The translations under genes and the position numbers were made by a program. DNA of 64,000 nucleotides. Source: Gnetum montanum (taxonomy: Eukaryota > Streptophyta > Gnetopsida > Gnetales > Gnetaceae). Of the stretch, positions 1 through 10,321 are shown piece after piece (position 1 is the stretch's first letter; every line of letters begins with the position of its first letter). The notes under the pieces are model-generated. The model saw nothing but the letters and a program-made list of their open reading frames with translations. It was not told where the DNA came from and searched no databases. The stretch lies in the NCBI GenBank assembly GCA_015680685.1, contig MNCI01004986.1, positions 79,084-143,083 on the forward strand, written 5' to 3'.

Positions 1-1100
1 AGGAGGACATGAACCCTTGGATGCTGCCATGGGCCAATATTATGCACTGTTACACCATTGTCCTAGCCATGATTATTTGCAAAGGGATCAACTGCACCAT
101 CTTGTGGATGGGCTTAGGCATGAAACGAGAAGAGCCCTTGGAACTTATGCCGAAGGAAGACTATCCGAGCTTAGGTCCCATCAAATCCAAAGACTATTGG
201 AGCAAGTTTCTAAGGAAGAAGGTGAGCTACAGAAGAGAGAAAGTGCAGAAGAGTATAATCGAGATCCTTCCCTTCAGAAGAGGGGAGTAAGATTTTGTGA
301 GGATAAAGAAGAGTCACTACTCGAAGAGATGGTGAATAGGAAAAATTTTCCTATCCAAAAGATGACATCAGAAAGGCAGACCAAATGTGGGATTCCCTAG
401 ATAATAGGTTTCAATCTATTCTTAAAATAGTAGAGGAGTCTAGAGAGTAAGATAGTGAGCACGAAAAAAGAAAAAAGAGAGAAGTTGGACATGCACATAA
501 CAAGGGTAAGGGCAAAGTTTCCATCATTGAAGAGGTTTTGGAGTCGGAAACAAACAATGATAGTGGATGTGAAATATGTCAATATGACCATCCTAAGGAA
601 TGTTTCCCTATAATCTCACATCTATAGAAGTCTAGGGTGTATGCACTCAACCCACGATTAAACAAAAGGCAAATACCCCGAATGTTACCTTATCCTCAAG
701 GCAACCCAAGGTAGTTCCACCAACCCTTAACATATTATCCCAGTGGAACTCCACCACAATCAATTGAGCAATATCAACAATGACAGCATCTGCAATCATG
801 GGGAATGCCACCACCAAGGTAATAGTATCCTTACTGACACCTGACCTATATGGATATTACGTGCAGTAGCCAATCTCCCCATGTGACTCTACTGGTCATG
901 TCACTCTTCAACCTCACTACCAAGCTGATGAGTATTATGAAACTCCCTCCTCTAGAGGCAATATTCTATAAGCATATCATCCTTCTCATCCGACCACATC
1001 TCTTCCACCATTAGCTCCACTACCACCTACTCCAGCTATGTAGGGTAAAATCCCTACCCAACCACAGCAACATAATGCCATAAGGGTTGTTAACTATTAA
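1..1100 (+). pseudogene. gag: gag of element 1, C-terminal two thirds
   Basis: Capsid/nucleocapsid part of the retrotransposon polyprotein. The readable frame from 17 to about 370 carries the family block YYALLHHCPSHDYLQRDQ and VDGLRHETRRALGTY, which recurs in the gag of A, B and E. A frameshift near 370 moves the reading into the frame holding ILKIVEESRE and the finger at 568-603 (C, C, H and C spaced 2, 3 and 3). A proline/glutamine-rich tail with stops runs to about 1100. The N-terminal domain and the Retrotrans_gag block lie before the window. Non-functional. Assignment rests on collinearity with four other copies here. Confidence 0.8.
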
Positions 1101-1124
1101 CCTACTGTTGGTTATAACAACCAT

Positions 1125-1900
1125 ATGAAGAAAAGACCTTTCTTTAGAACCAACAGACCAACTAAGCCCTTGCAATCACAAGTGGATGGTTCCTTAGATG
1201 CCTCAATATCAATCAAAACTTTGAAGCCTCCTTCAACTCAACCACCACACTCAACGCATACGGTCATGCTAACACATGTTGTCACCAATTGGATCAAAGC
1301 TAGCCACCTTCCCAAGAAATTCTCTGATCCTGGGAGTCCTCTGATATACTTACAAATCATTGGAAATGCACTGCGCAAGGCTCTTTTGGATTCAAGTTTC
1401 AATGTTAACTTGATTTCTCAAGAAATGTACAAGGCCTGAAACCTACCTCCATTGAAAAAGAGAAACATCCATCTAGAGTTGGCTGACCAGTCCATCATTG
1501 TACTATTGAAACTGGTGGAAGACATTGTTACCACTATGTGTGGGTGGTCGTACCCAGCTAACTTCCTAGTGATTTAGGTAAACAATGGTACGGGGGACTT
1601 CCCAATCATAATGGTAAGAGCATGGCTAAGAACCATCGATGCATGCCTAGGAATCCATGATCTTTCCCTAAAAGTATCAAAGGAAAATACATTCAGAAAG
1701 ATCGAGAAGAAGAAAGCTCCATGCATCGCATACAATGACACAGGGTGTAATTACATGTAGAGGTCATGGTTTGTGCAAAGTTTAACATTGCCTGCATGCA
1801 ATCAGTGTGCATAAGTGATCAACATACAAAGATGCCTATATGTAGCAGCCACACAATAAGAAGGCACCCAGTGGCTGACAACTGATTAAGAAAGAAGTTC
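1125..1900 (+). pseudogene. pro: aspartic protease region of element 1 (pro)
   Basis: Retroviral-type aspartic protease, which cleaves the polyprotein. An open stretch at 1125-1439 ends with the active-site block LLDSSFNVNLIS, where the family consensus expects D-S-G; the glycine is replaced by serine. After one stop the frame continues with the flap-side block around 1590-1640 (FPIIMV-RAWL) and a conserved linker to RT (HDLSLKVSKENTF). The block LTHVVTNWIKASHLPKKF before the active site is shared almost unchanged by A and B. Pseudogene: catalytic motif altered and stops present. Confidence 0.75.
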
Positions 1901-2029
1901 ACTCATATGCATGGAACCAACTGAGTGTTTCACTTGCACTTACATTGATAGCATAGATGCATTAGAGCAAGTCCACCACCAACTTCCAAGTCTTAACCTC
2001 GAAAATGTCAACTAGGGGAAGTTGGAAAT

Positions 2030-2990
2030 CTCTAAGAAATTTAAGTAGGAGCCAGTCGATCTAAAACCATTGCCCACCAGTATGGAATACACCTTCCTTA
2101 AAAATGGAAAATTGGTAATTATCAACACTAAGCTTGATCCTCAACAGAAAGAAGAACTGCTAAAGGTAATCAATAGATGGTCAAAATCCTTTGCTTGTTC
2201 ATATCTCAAATTAACTGGAATAGCTCCTAAGATATGCCAACATAGGATTTACATCGACCCTTCCATGAAGCCTCAAAGATAACCGTAGAGATGTTTGAAC
2301 CCAAAGTTGAAGCAAGTAGTCAAGGAAGAAATTGAATAGCTTCTCAAGGCTGGATTCATATACCCCATTGCTGATAGCCAATGGGTTAGCCCCTTAGTTA
2401 TTATGCCTAAAAAGGGAGGTAAATGGAAGGTGTGCATAGATTTTAGGCTACTGAATATGAAAACATTCAAAGATCACTTTCTATTGTCATGTGTTAACCA
2501 AGTCTTAGACACCATTGTAGGGCATCACTACTACAGTTTTCTGGATGGATATAGCGAATATAACCAAATGCAAATAGCCCTAGAAGACCAAGCCAAGACT
2601 ACGTTCACCAGTCCTTGGGGAACATTCACATAAAAACAGATGTCATTTGGCTTGTGCAATGTCCCTACAACATTTCAACGACTAGTTCTAAGCATCTTCC
2701 AATAGTAGATAGGAAATGGTGTAGAAGTATTTATGAACGATTTCTCCACCTATGGAGCAAACTTTGATCAAGCCTTGGACCAGTTAGAGCAAGTGTTAAA
2801 AAGATGTGTAGAAACCAATTTGAGGCTCAACTAGCAGAAAATCCATTTGATGGTCTAAGAGGGTGTAGTACTAGGGCACAAAATCTCACACACAAGGATA
2901 GAGGTAGACCTCGAGAAAATCAAAATTATCCAAGGAATTACCCATCAACCGAAAACTATCAAAGATATTTAGTCATTACTTGGACATACT
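2030..2990 (+). pseudogene. RT: reverse transcriptase of element 1
   Basis: RNA-dependent DNA polymerase domain of a Ty3 pol. Visible motifs in order: KLDPQQKEELLKVINRW upstream region (about 2120), PKKGGKWKVCIDFRLLN (2406), motif A as FLDGYSEYNQ (about 2538), TTFTSPWGTF and MSFGLCNVPTTFQR (to 2683), and motif C as FMNDFSTYG (about 2730). Motif C has D replaced by N in the first catalytic aspartate of xMDD, so the enzyme is dead even without the stops. The thumb/connection (GHKISHTRIEVDLEKIK, about 2877) follows; the frame then jumps directly to the end of the RNase H-integrase linker because RNase H is deleted. Confidence 0.85.
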
Positions 2991-3003
2991 GGCTACTACA
3001 CGG

Positions 3004-4340
3004 AGACAAACTGGTACAGTAGCATTCTTACCTATCTCCTCACCCAACAAACACCACAAGAGTTAAACCTTAATAAGAAATAATAGTTTCTTCACTGATC
3101 CAAGTACTTTATGGAGATCAATGGGAAACTTTACAAAGTATGTCCCAATGGCTTGGTTTGAGGCTGCGTTCCTAATATAGATCAACTACGAGTTCTACAA
3201 GATTCTCATGAGGGTTCTTGTGGGGGTCATTACCCTAGGAGATGATCGACTATTAAGATCCTGCTTGCAAAATATTATTGGCCTACATTATTTCGAGACA
3301 CCCATCATTTCATCCAATTTTGTTAGCATTGTCAATGTGATGGGGGAATGACTACTAGAATGCAGGGTCCATAATAATGGATTCAACCATTAAAGCCCTT
3401 CAACATTTGTGGAATTGATTTTATGGGGCTAATTACACCAATGTCCAATGGAAAAGCTTATATTATTTTTTCCATTGATTACCTAACAAAATGGGCTGAA
3501 GCAACTGCTGTTAAAGATTGTACATCATCTACAGCTACACGATTTGTTCAATAACAAATCATAAATAGGTTTGGTGTGCCACGTGCACTTATTTTAGACA
3601 ATGATATACACTTCACAGGTGCAACTTTTTAGAAATTAATGCAATGCTTAGGGGTTGAGCATAAATTGACTACACCATACCACCCCCAAGAGAATGGTCA
3701 AGCAGAAGTCACCAACAAGGGGATTACGAAAATATTGACAAGAACCATTAGGAAGTTTAGGCAAGATAGGAGCACTAAACTAAATGATGCTTTTTGGGCA
3801 TACCACTCCACATGTAAACTCCCTATAGGCTACTCTCCCTATGAGTTAGTGTATAGTAAATTACCAACGCTTCCCATTCAAACTGAGCTCCGTACACTAT
3901 CCACAGCATGTGACCTCAACCTTGACCTTGATCTAGCATAAAAACAATGGTTAGTAACCCTTAACTTGCTAGATGAAAATCGATTAGCTACCCTATCATC
4001 TAACAAATTGCATAAGGCCTTCAATAAACAATGTCATGACCTAAAAATTAGGAAAGTTAAATATCATCTAGGAGATAAGGTTCTTTATTGAAATCCCACA
4101 CATGTGCCACAACGTACTAAATTTCAAACACTGTGGGAAGGACCTTATATTATTTATGCAACTTTTCCTTCAGGAGCCATGAAAATATACTAACCTGAGA
4201 TCCTAGACATAAAACTTTTGGTCAACATGCAACAAACAAAACCTTTCCATGAGCTTAGGACAGCCAGTACACATGCTACCTCTATTGATGGACAACCTTG
4301 CTCACTATCTCCTCCTTCCAACTTAGTTGTGGGGGAGACG
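3004..4340 (+). pseudogene. IN: integrase of element 1
   Basis: DDE integrase that joins cDNA to host DNA. Visible: HHCC zinc domain (HEG...H about 3209, then C-x2-C about 3325), catalytic core with D in GIDFMG (3417), D in LILDND (about 3597) and E in HPQENGQAEV (about 3690), and the GPY/F-type end FQTLWEGPYIIYATFP (about 4123-4165). No chromodomain follows. The core has several in-frame stops at former CAA/CAG codons. A run DLNLDLDLA at about 3915 is a short hexamer repeat that is expanded in element E. The frame stays open past 4264 to 4603, but similarity to the E copy suggests real coding ends near 4340. Confidence 0.85.
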
Positions 4341-5844
4341 GCCACCTATGCTAACCGTTTTAGGCCCTTAGTTATTTTTGAATTTTTGTTTCACACATTT
4401 TTTTTTACATATTCTTTCAACTTTTTTTATTTATTTTTACCCAATCATTCATATTTTTACTATTTCTTTGTTTGCTTGATTGCTTTTATTCATCATCCAA
4501 TAAGTGCTCATGATGGTGGATTGAATTATATCATATTGATTGCTAATGTTTGGTTTTTACCTTTGAATTATGATGTTGATATTAAGGTATGGTTCTTTTG
4601 GTAAAACATGCAATGAGTCCACGCCATCCACTCATCCATATAACTCTATGATCTCCTTTGGCTTGGTACTGTACAATCCCTTTTTTCTAAGTAAACTTTT
4701 AATGAATTGGTGGCTGGGTACTTTTTAAACCAAGAAAAGACTCAAAGGATGAAAAGGGTGTGACTTCAAGGGAATTTGATGCATTTGTGTTGGCCATTCT
4801 CTTAGGTTCTTGGATGCTTTTTATTGGGTTTTCTACCATTCTAACATTGTTCAAAGATCGGGAAGCTAAGTGAATAAAAATAAGTCTTTGCATGGTGTGG
4901 TTCGTATGCAAAAACAAAAAAAAATAAAAACAAAAGAGAAAAAAAAGGGTGAGAATTCAAAGCACACCCCTTAGACATAATAAAGCAATATGGGCTACAA
5001 GCATTGGTTATGAAACTGAAAAGTTATGTTACCCATGCCTAAAGATTCCCTTTAACTAAAGCCCTTTCTCGCTTCCTACTTCTCCATCTTGCTCTCCTTG
5101 AAATGGTGGTGACTCTTTGTGGAAGCATTCATGTTGCTTCAAGTGGATGGATTGGTCAAGTGTGTTGTTGCGAGATCACTGGATGTGGTTTGTTCGAGTA
5201 TAGATTTGGGATGAGTTCTACTCAGTCACATTAACCATGAAATACACAATGGACTTTACACAACCTTGTTCTTGGGATTCCATTCCATTCTCTCCTCTTC
5301 ATCTTTCTTCCCATTTTTCCACCTCATTGCCAATTTTATCATTAGTCTGTTTTTTGGTTGATGCATTTTTTTTCTTTGGTGAATTCTTGTGGGTAAGTTT
5401 TTAACTCTTACTTCCAAATGACATTCGTAAAGCCTATAGACTCTTTGGTTTGTGTGTTTGTTAGGGCATAAAATACATGAGCCTACTTTGGGGAGGACCC
5501 ACTAGCATTCCTTTTTGGTGCAATTATTAACTTCTTATCCTTAAAAATTTCCTACAATTAATCATCCCTTGTTTCATCCCCATCCATGACATCCATTTTA
5601 TTGGCATTGCCATTGTTATTTTTTCCCATCTTTCTTATTTCTCATATTTTTCCATCTTATAGCTATCGGAGGTTCGCTCTTAGTTGTGGGGGCCCTGGCA
5701 CAAATTTTTTAATTTTCTTCATTTTACTATTCACCTAACCCCTACACCTTGGGTAGTCACCTGTGATAAATCTCTAAACCAGTTTCTACCATAACGACAA
5801 CTCAACCAATGCACTTCATATCGAGGCAAGGTATCTATTGCATT
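4341..5844 (+). other. Long non-coding spacer between integrase and 3' LTR of element 1
   Basis: About 1.5 kb without a believable gene. It starts with a G-rich tract and block (GTGGGGGAGA, about 4328) shared with B and E, then a T-rich stretch with TTTT-TTTCACA units. Blocks at 4700-4870, 5040-5180 and 5480-5515 recur, in the same order, in the spacers of A, B and D. The spacer therefore belongs to the family rather than being unrelated insertion. It contains the A-rich-loop hairpin listed separately. Confidence 0.7.
4894..4968 (+). other. Conserved hairpin with A-rich loop (element 1 copy)
   Basis: GGTGTG at 4894 pairs with CACACC ending at 4968 around an A-rich loop. The inner stem is weak here (GGTTC against GAATTC) but is strong with compensating changes in elements B and D. 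Confidence 0.55.
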
Positions 5845-6029
5845 NCACAATGCAATAGATACCTTGCCTCGATATGAAGTGCATTGGTTGAGTTGTCGTT
5901 ATGGTAGAAACTGGTTTAGAGATTTATCACAGGTGACTACCCAAGGTGTAGGGGTTAGGCGAATAGTAAAATGAAGAAAATTAAAAAATTTGTGCCAGGG
6001 CCCCCACAACTAAGAGCGAACCTCCGATA
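5664..6029. repeat. 181-bp inverted repeat around a single N (probable scaffolding artefact)
   Basis: Bases 5664-5844 and 5849-6029 are reverse complements with one mismatch that I can see, separated by an N at 5845 and three bases. A second N is at 6030. The piece between the Ns (5846-6029) would overlap the left sequence perfectly if flipped, adding only three new bases. This is what a small overlapping contig placed backwards looks like, not a biological palindrome. Confidence 0.8.
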
Positions 6030-6030
6030 N

Positions 6031-6165
6031 ATTATTTTAATTATTAAAGTGGTTACACTAATTATTAGAGTGGTTATTATTAGATCAGTTACTCTAATTA
6101 TCAAAGTGGTTACTCTAATTATTAGAGTGGTTATTATTAGAGTCATTATTATTAAAGCGGTTATT
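6031..6165 (+). repeat. AT-rich tandem motif array in U3 of element 1 LTR
   Basis: Repeats of TTATTAGAGTGGTTA and close variants fill the region just upstream of the LTR promoter. The unit is about 15-30 bases and imperfect. Other LTRs of the superfamily have unrelated motifs at the same place. Confidence 0.7.
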
Positions 6166-6967
6166 CCTGGGTTACTCCTAGGTTCATAAATACAATGCCC
6201 AAGCGCACAATAAGGAGTAATTCAGAAGAAGAAGTCTTTCAAGAAGTTTGGTAGCAGTTAAGTAGTGAAACTCTTGTAGTCTATTTGAAGGTTAGAGTAT
6301 TTTCCAAGTGCCCATAGCAGGAGGTCGAAGTGTGGACAGATCTTTATTTGAGCATTATGTACCTGAGCACACCTTGTGTACAGCAATAAAGACGAGCTCT
6401 TTGATTCATCCTTGCAGCACTTGAGATTTTTTTTCTTACACACTTCTTTTATTTTATTTTCTTATGCATTTATTTTATTTTATGCACTTTACATTTCTAT
6501 TATTAGCATAGCAATTCATTTTGATCAATTCAGCAAATCGTTAAATTACACTTAGTACGATCACTTCGAGCATGCCTGTAACACTTGGTAACCCAGTAAC
6601 GATTACCATTTGGTAATCCCAATAGTGTTGTACTGGTTCAGGATGTGTATGGCAAGTGAGAACGGATATTGATGTTAGGATTAGTTAAAGCCTAGTTAAT
6701 CAGTAGTTAAGTTAAATTAGTCACTTAGTTATCTTTCTCTTCCCTACTAGCATAGGACATAAAAACATAAAAGCTATAAAAATCATATGCCTCAAGCTTA
6801 CTTAACCATACAATCGTGACATGCAGGTAAGCTTGGGAAGACAATGATCAATGAACCCGTCCTTGTTTCCCAAAGGCGCATAGGCACTTAGTCCTTGGAA
6901 TTCAACCGAATCATGCGTGAAACACTTGTATTCGTATGGTTGAGCGTAGGGGTACCTCATTGCTCAT
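6031..6967 (+). repeat. 3' LTR of element 1 (5' end lost at the gap)
   Basis: Matches LTRs A, B, D, E and G from the promoter onward. TATA-like CATAAATAC is near 6185, a polyadenylation signal AATAAA at 6385-6390 sits in the shared block around GACGAGCTCTTTGAT, and the 3' end is GGGGTACCTCATTGCTCAT where the family ends in TCATCA. The LTR start, polypurine tract and about 400 bases of spacer seen in A are missing at the N at 6030, so that N probably hides a real gap. Confidence 0.75.
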
Positions 6968-7339
6968 TAGTAAATTATGTCCTTGCACATCAGTAACCTT
7001 ATACACATTAGGACCAATGACATCTTTAATTTGAAATGGGCCTGACCACATAGGAGAGAACTTACCTTGAAGATTTTCTTGGTCAAATGTTCTACCTTTT
7101 TTCGAGACTAGGTCTTCTATCTTAAAGACTTCACCAATGTACTTCGTGTTAAGACGTTTTTTAATGATTTTTTGATGCTTAAGATTATGAAAATCAAGGC
7201 CTAATCTTAACTTGCTTGTTTGTTTTCTATCAAGTCTTTCTTTGATATAAGTTTTAATGATAGGTCTAGGTCTTGGTGGGTCATCAGATATAGCCTTTCT
7301 AGGAGAATCTTCCATGGATGTATCATTAAAATTTAGCAC
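6968..7339 (-). pseudogene. IN: Integrase C-terminal fragment of element C
   Basis: Open for 142 codons on the minus strand. The segment GKFSPMWSGPFQIKDVIG with VYKVTDVQGH is the GPY/F module that closes Ty3 integrases. Upstream is a charged stretch rich in Lys (KKRLNTKYIGEVFKIEDL). The last codons of the open frame (from about VPLRST) already read into the LTR of element 1, so the true C-terminus is lost. No DDE core is present upstream. Confidence 0.65.
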
Positions 7340-7636
7340 ACCTTCAAATGTTTTAAGAGTTAGGGTCTTATTTACATCTTTATCTTTCTCTAAATGTGGT
7401 GGATTAGTTAAATGAAATCCATTGTGTTATTATAAGGTAAGGTGTCTCCATAACTTTCTTCACCTTCTCTAGAACTTTGATAGGATTGGGTGGAATCTAC
7501 ATGAGAGACAAGATTTATTTTTGTAATTCCACTAACATAGTCATTTACAACATGTTGTGCTCAACCTCAATAACCCCAACATAAAGATTAGTGTTTTGAT
7601 CTTCCAAATATTGATTTTTTTGATCCAAGGCTATAA

Positions 7637-8050
7637 CTACTTGTTTATAGAAGGGTTGTCGAGGTATTCAGATGTTCCTTTGATCAGGATTAATAATTCT
7701 GAGAAATCCAACATAAAGAAGCCCCCAAACTTGGCTCCAAAAGTTCTAGATAAGAGCACACCATAGGTGGGAAACATGTCAACTACAAGAATATTTGTGT
7801 AACATGTGAACATAGGGTATTGTTTAAGTTGCACTTTCGCTCCTTTTAATGATCCTACTACATGTACATTGGACCCATCAAGTTGAATCACATTTTTCGT
7901 TTGTGGTATCATTTGTGCTCCTAAAGTCTTACATACCTCAAGAGGCATGACACTAATAGTTGCTCCAAAATCCATCAAAAATTTGTGAACATTCTTTCCT
8001 AAAATAATTAGAGTTGTTAGGAAAGGAGGTTGCTCTTTCTCACTCATCAT
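7637..8050 (-). pseudogene. pro: aspartic protease of element C
   Basis: An open 137-codon stretch. FLMDFGATISVMPLEVCK is the active-site block of a retropepsin, with F where D-S-G/D-T-G is expected (a single C to T change). ALKGA-like strand and flap region follow, then the second hydrophobic block PTYGVLLSRTFGAKFGG that corresponds to the conserved I-L-G-R segment. Lies just downstream of gag, as in Ty3 pol order. Frame is intact but the catalytic serine/threonine is lost, so probably inactive. Confidence 0.75.
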
Positions 8051-8589
8051 GGAATTATTTACATTTTATACCGATAAGGTGTTAAGACTTTCTGTGAAGT
8101 GAACTTGTCTTTTGAGGATTGAAAATTTTTCTTTTTGAGTTTTAGGTGTATGAACTATGTTTTGTATCACCTCTTTCATTTCGTTAAATTGTAAAAGGTC
8201 ATACATTGATATGTTAGATTTAATTTTCCTCAAATCCTCAACTAGACTGTAAGTCTTGTGTTCATCTTTAGCTTCTCATTGAGGTGGACTTCTTCTAAGT
8301 ATAGAAGATGGATTTGATCGTTGTGGAGCGTTTGTTTGGGATGACTTGGTTTGAGTATTAGTGTTACTTTCACTAGGAGCTCTTCCATTTGGAGCAGTGT
8401 AAGGGTCATTCCTAGTTTGTTGTTATGGGTTGTTCATAATGTTAGTAAGTTTACGAGCATTATGTGGGTTGGGATTGCTTACCATAACTTGCTCCAATGA
8501 GGAAACCTCTTCATTTTCTGTTTCATGAGGTACCTTAAGGACCATAATAGGAGGTTTTCCATTTTGTTGACCTTGGGTGTTGTCGCCAT

Positions 8590-9745
8590 ATAATGCTAAA
8601 AATTGGGGACAAGTCTTCTCAAAATGTTACCTAGTGTTATGGAGGCAGCAATAATCATCATTGGTTGATGAACTTGACTTTTCTAGTTGTATAGGACCCT
8701 TGTTATTTTTTCTCTTTAATTCAACTACTTCGTTGGAAAGTTTTTGAAGTGTAGTTAATATCTTGATCATTTGATCTTGAGTTTGAGTTGTGGGTTCAAC
8801 AGGATTAGGTACCTTGCTTAGGTTTATGATGGACTAAGTTAAGGCCTTTAATTGATCTTCATTCAAACCAGTGTTAGATGGTAGGAACGGGGAAAATGTG
8901 GGACTTTGAAAATAGCTATTTGTAGGTTGAGTCATTTGAAGGGGAACGGGAGTTTGGAACATAGTGTTGGTCATTGGGAAAGTTGGTAGAGGTAGAGGAC
9001 TATGTTTCCTAGGATTGTTAACGCTCATCATTCCAAATTGGGTATGAATGTTGTTCATAAGGGTAATTTATTCTAGCTCCACAGCTTTAGCCATTACTCC
9101 CTGTATTTTTATTATGTTAGGGTCCAATTTGATGGCATAGTCAAAGAATGGGTTGATGGTAGAGAGGTAAAAGTTGAGGATGCCATCGGGTTGTGGACGC
9201 ATCTTGCTTGCTACATAGGCTAGCTAGTGAAGGAATCTAAGGTTATAATCCCTAACATTTTCCTCAAGTAGCTTTCTTAAGCTGGTGAAGTTGCTAGATG
9301 CTATGGCAGGGCTTGTGAATTTGTCAAACTAAGTCAAAAACTTATTTTTAAACTCCTACCATGAGTTAATGAAGGCATTGGAGAGCATCAGAAACCATTG
9401 AGTTGCTTTGGTTCTGAAAGTTGTCACAAATACCCTACATGCCATATCATTTTGAATAATGTTGTGGATGCCTAGTAAGGTTTCAAAACATTGTATATGT
9501 TGGCAGGCATCACTAGTAGGGTTTGTGGGATCGTAGAAAAAATTTATGTTCTGGAGTGACTTTGGGATGTCGTGATAGTTAGTGAAGTTAAAGGGGTTAC
9601 TGACCAAGGGAGCTGAGGGTTGATTGGCTACCATCCTAGTCCAGGTTCTCCTAGGAATAAAACTTGGGAAACGTGAAGATCTTTGTTTCCTTAATGTAAA
9701 GTGACATGTAGTTGGTTGACTAGGGGCAAAGAAAAGTTCACTCAT
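8590..9745 (-). pseudogene. gag: gag of element C
   Basis: Begins at an ATG at 9745 (MSELFFAPSQPTTCHF). The first open stretch (129 codons) holds the Retrotrans_gag core: FTLRKQ..., then FETLLGIHNIIQNDMACRVF and ATQWFLMLSNAFINSW. After stops a second stretch at 8834-9058 is Pro/Ser/Asn-rich. Near 8640 is a nucleocapsid knuckle CCLHNTR-HFEKTC, a C-x2-H-x4-H-x4-C form like that of Tat-type elements, interrupted by a stop. Disrupted but easily recognised. It differs from the gag of elements A/B/E, which lack this knuckle. Confidence 0.7.
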
Positions 9746-10297
9746 AAAATAGAAATATAAAATATAATTGTTAAAATGAAACTATAAAATTGCATAAAAG
9801 AAAGAAAATATTAAAATAATATTTTTTTTTGGCTAAAGAAAAACACTAAAATATACTATTTTTTTGAAAAGAAAAATAAATGTATAAAATTGCAATACTT
9901 ATAAAATTAAAAAGGAAAACAATAAAATGCAAAATTTTAAGAAAATAAACTTAAAATTGTATAATCAAATAAAACCACCTTACCTAACCTAGGACTAAGG
10001 TAAGGACCACCAAAACACAAATTTGAAAATGTGATTGGAACAAGGATTTAAAAAAAAACAAGGAAAAAATTAAAGAAAAATGGGTAATGAGACCTGAATT
10101 TTTTCAAGAAATGAACTTCTGAAAACAAGAAATAAAACAGAAATTTTAAATAAAACAAGTTTGAAACAAGGAAAATGAAATTTTTGAAAAATAAAAATAG
10201 GGACCAGAAAAGGACAAAAAATAAATATTTTAGAAAATGGGATAACAAATGTTGGAGAAATGGCAAGAAAACTTGATAAACAAAAGGTTGGGAAAAG
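9746..10297 (-). other. A-rich leader (5' UTR) of element C
   Basis: About 550 bases, strongly T-rich in element orientation, between the primer site and gag ATG, with no believable ORF. The same kind of leader occurs next to the related LTR near 58000. Confidence 0.55.
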
Positions 10298-10315
10298 GCC
10301 CTTCTTCTAGCGCCA
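10298..10315 (-). promoter_or_regulatory. Primer binding site of element C
   Basis: On the minus strand TGGCGCTAGAAGAAGGGC begins six bases after the proposed LTR end, has the TGG start expected for pairing to a tRNA CCA end, and is echoed at the related LTR (58197-58213). The tRNA is not identified. Confidence 0.55.
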
Positions 10316-10321
10316 AAAAGG

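Larger units (their letters stand above)
1..6967 (+). mobile_element. Ty3/gypsy element 1 (Tat/Athila-like), 3' part
   Basis: Degenerate LTR retrotransposon whose 5' LTR and gag start lie before the window. Order seen: gag, C-x2-C-x3-H-x3-C finger, protease, reverse transcriptase, integrase, long non-coding spacer, LTR. The order protease-RT-integrase defines Ty3 type, and no chromodomain follows the integrase. Related copies in the window have tRNA-Asp primer sites, which together with the lack of chromodomain fits the Tat/Athila branch. RNase H has been deleted near 3003 and frames are broken by many stops. Its 3' LTR end at 6967 abuts the integrase C-terminus of element C, so element 1 probably inserted into element C; the other target-site copy is outside the window. 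Confidence 0.85.

Noticed and set aside
5664-6029. Long palindrome as a cruciform or miniature inverted-repeat element
   Set aside because: Bounded by Ns and identical to flanking unique spacer; scaffold error is simpler.
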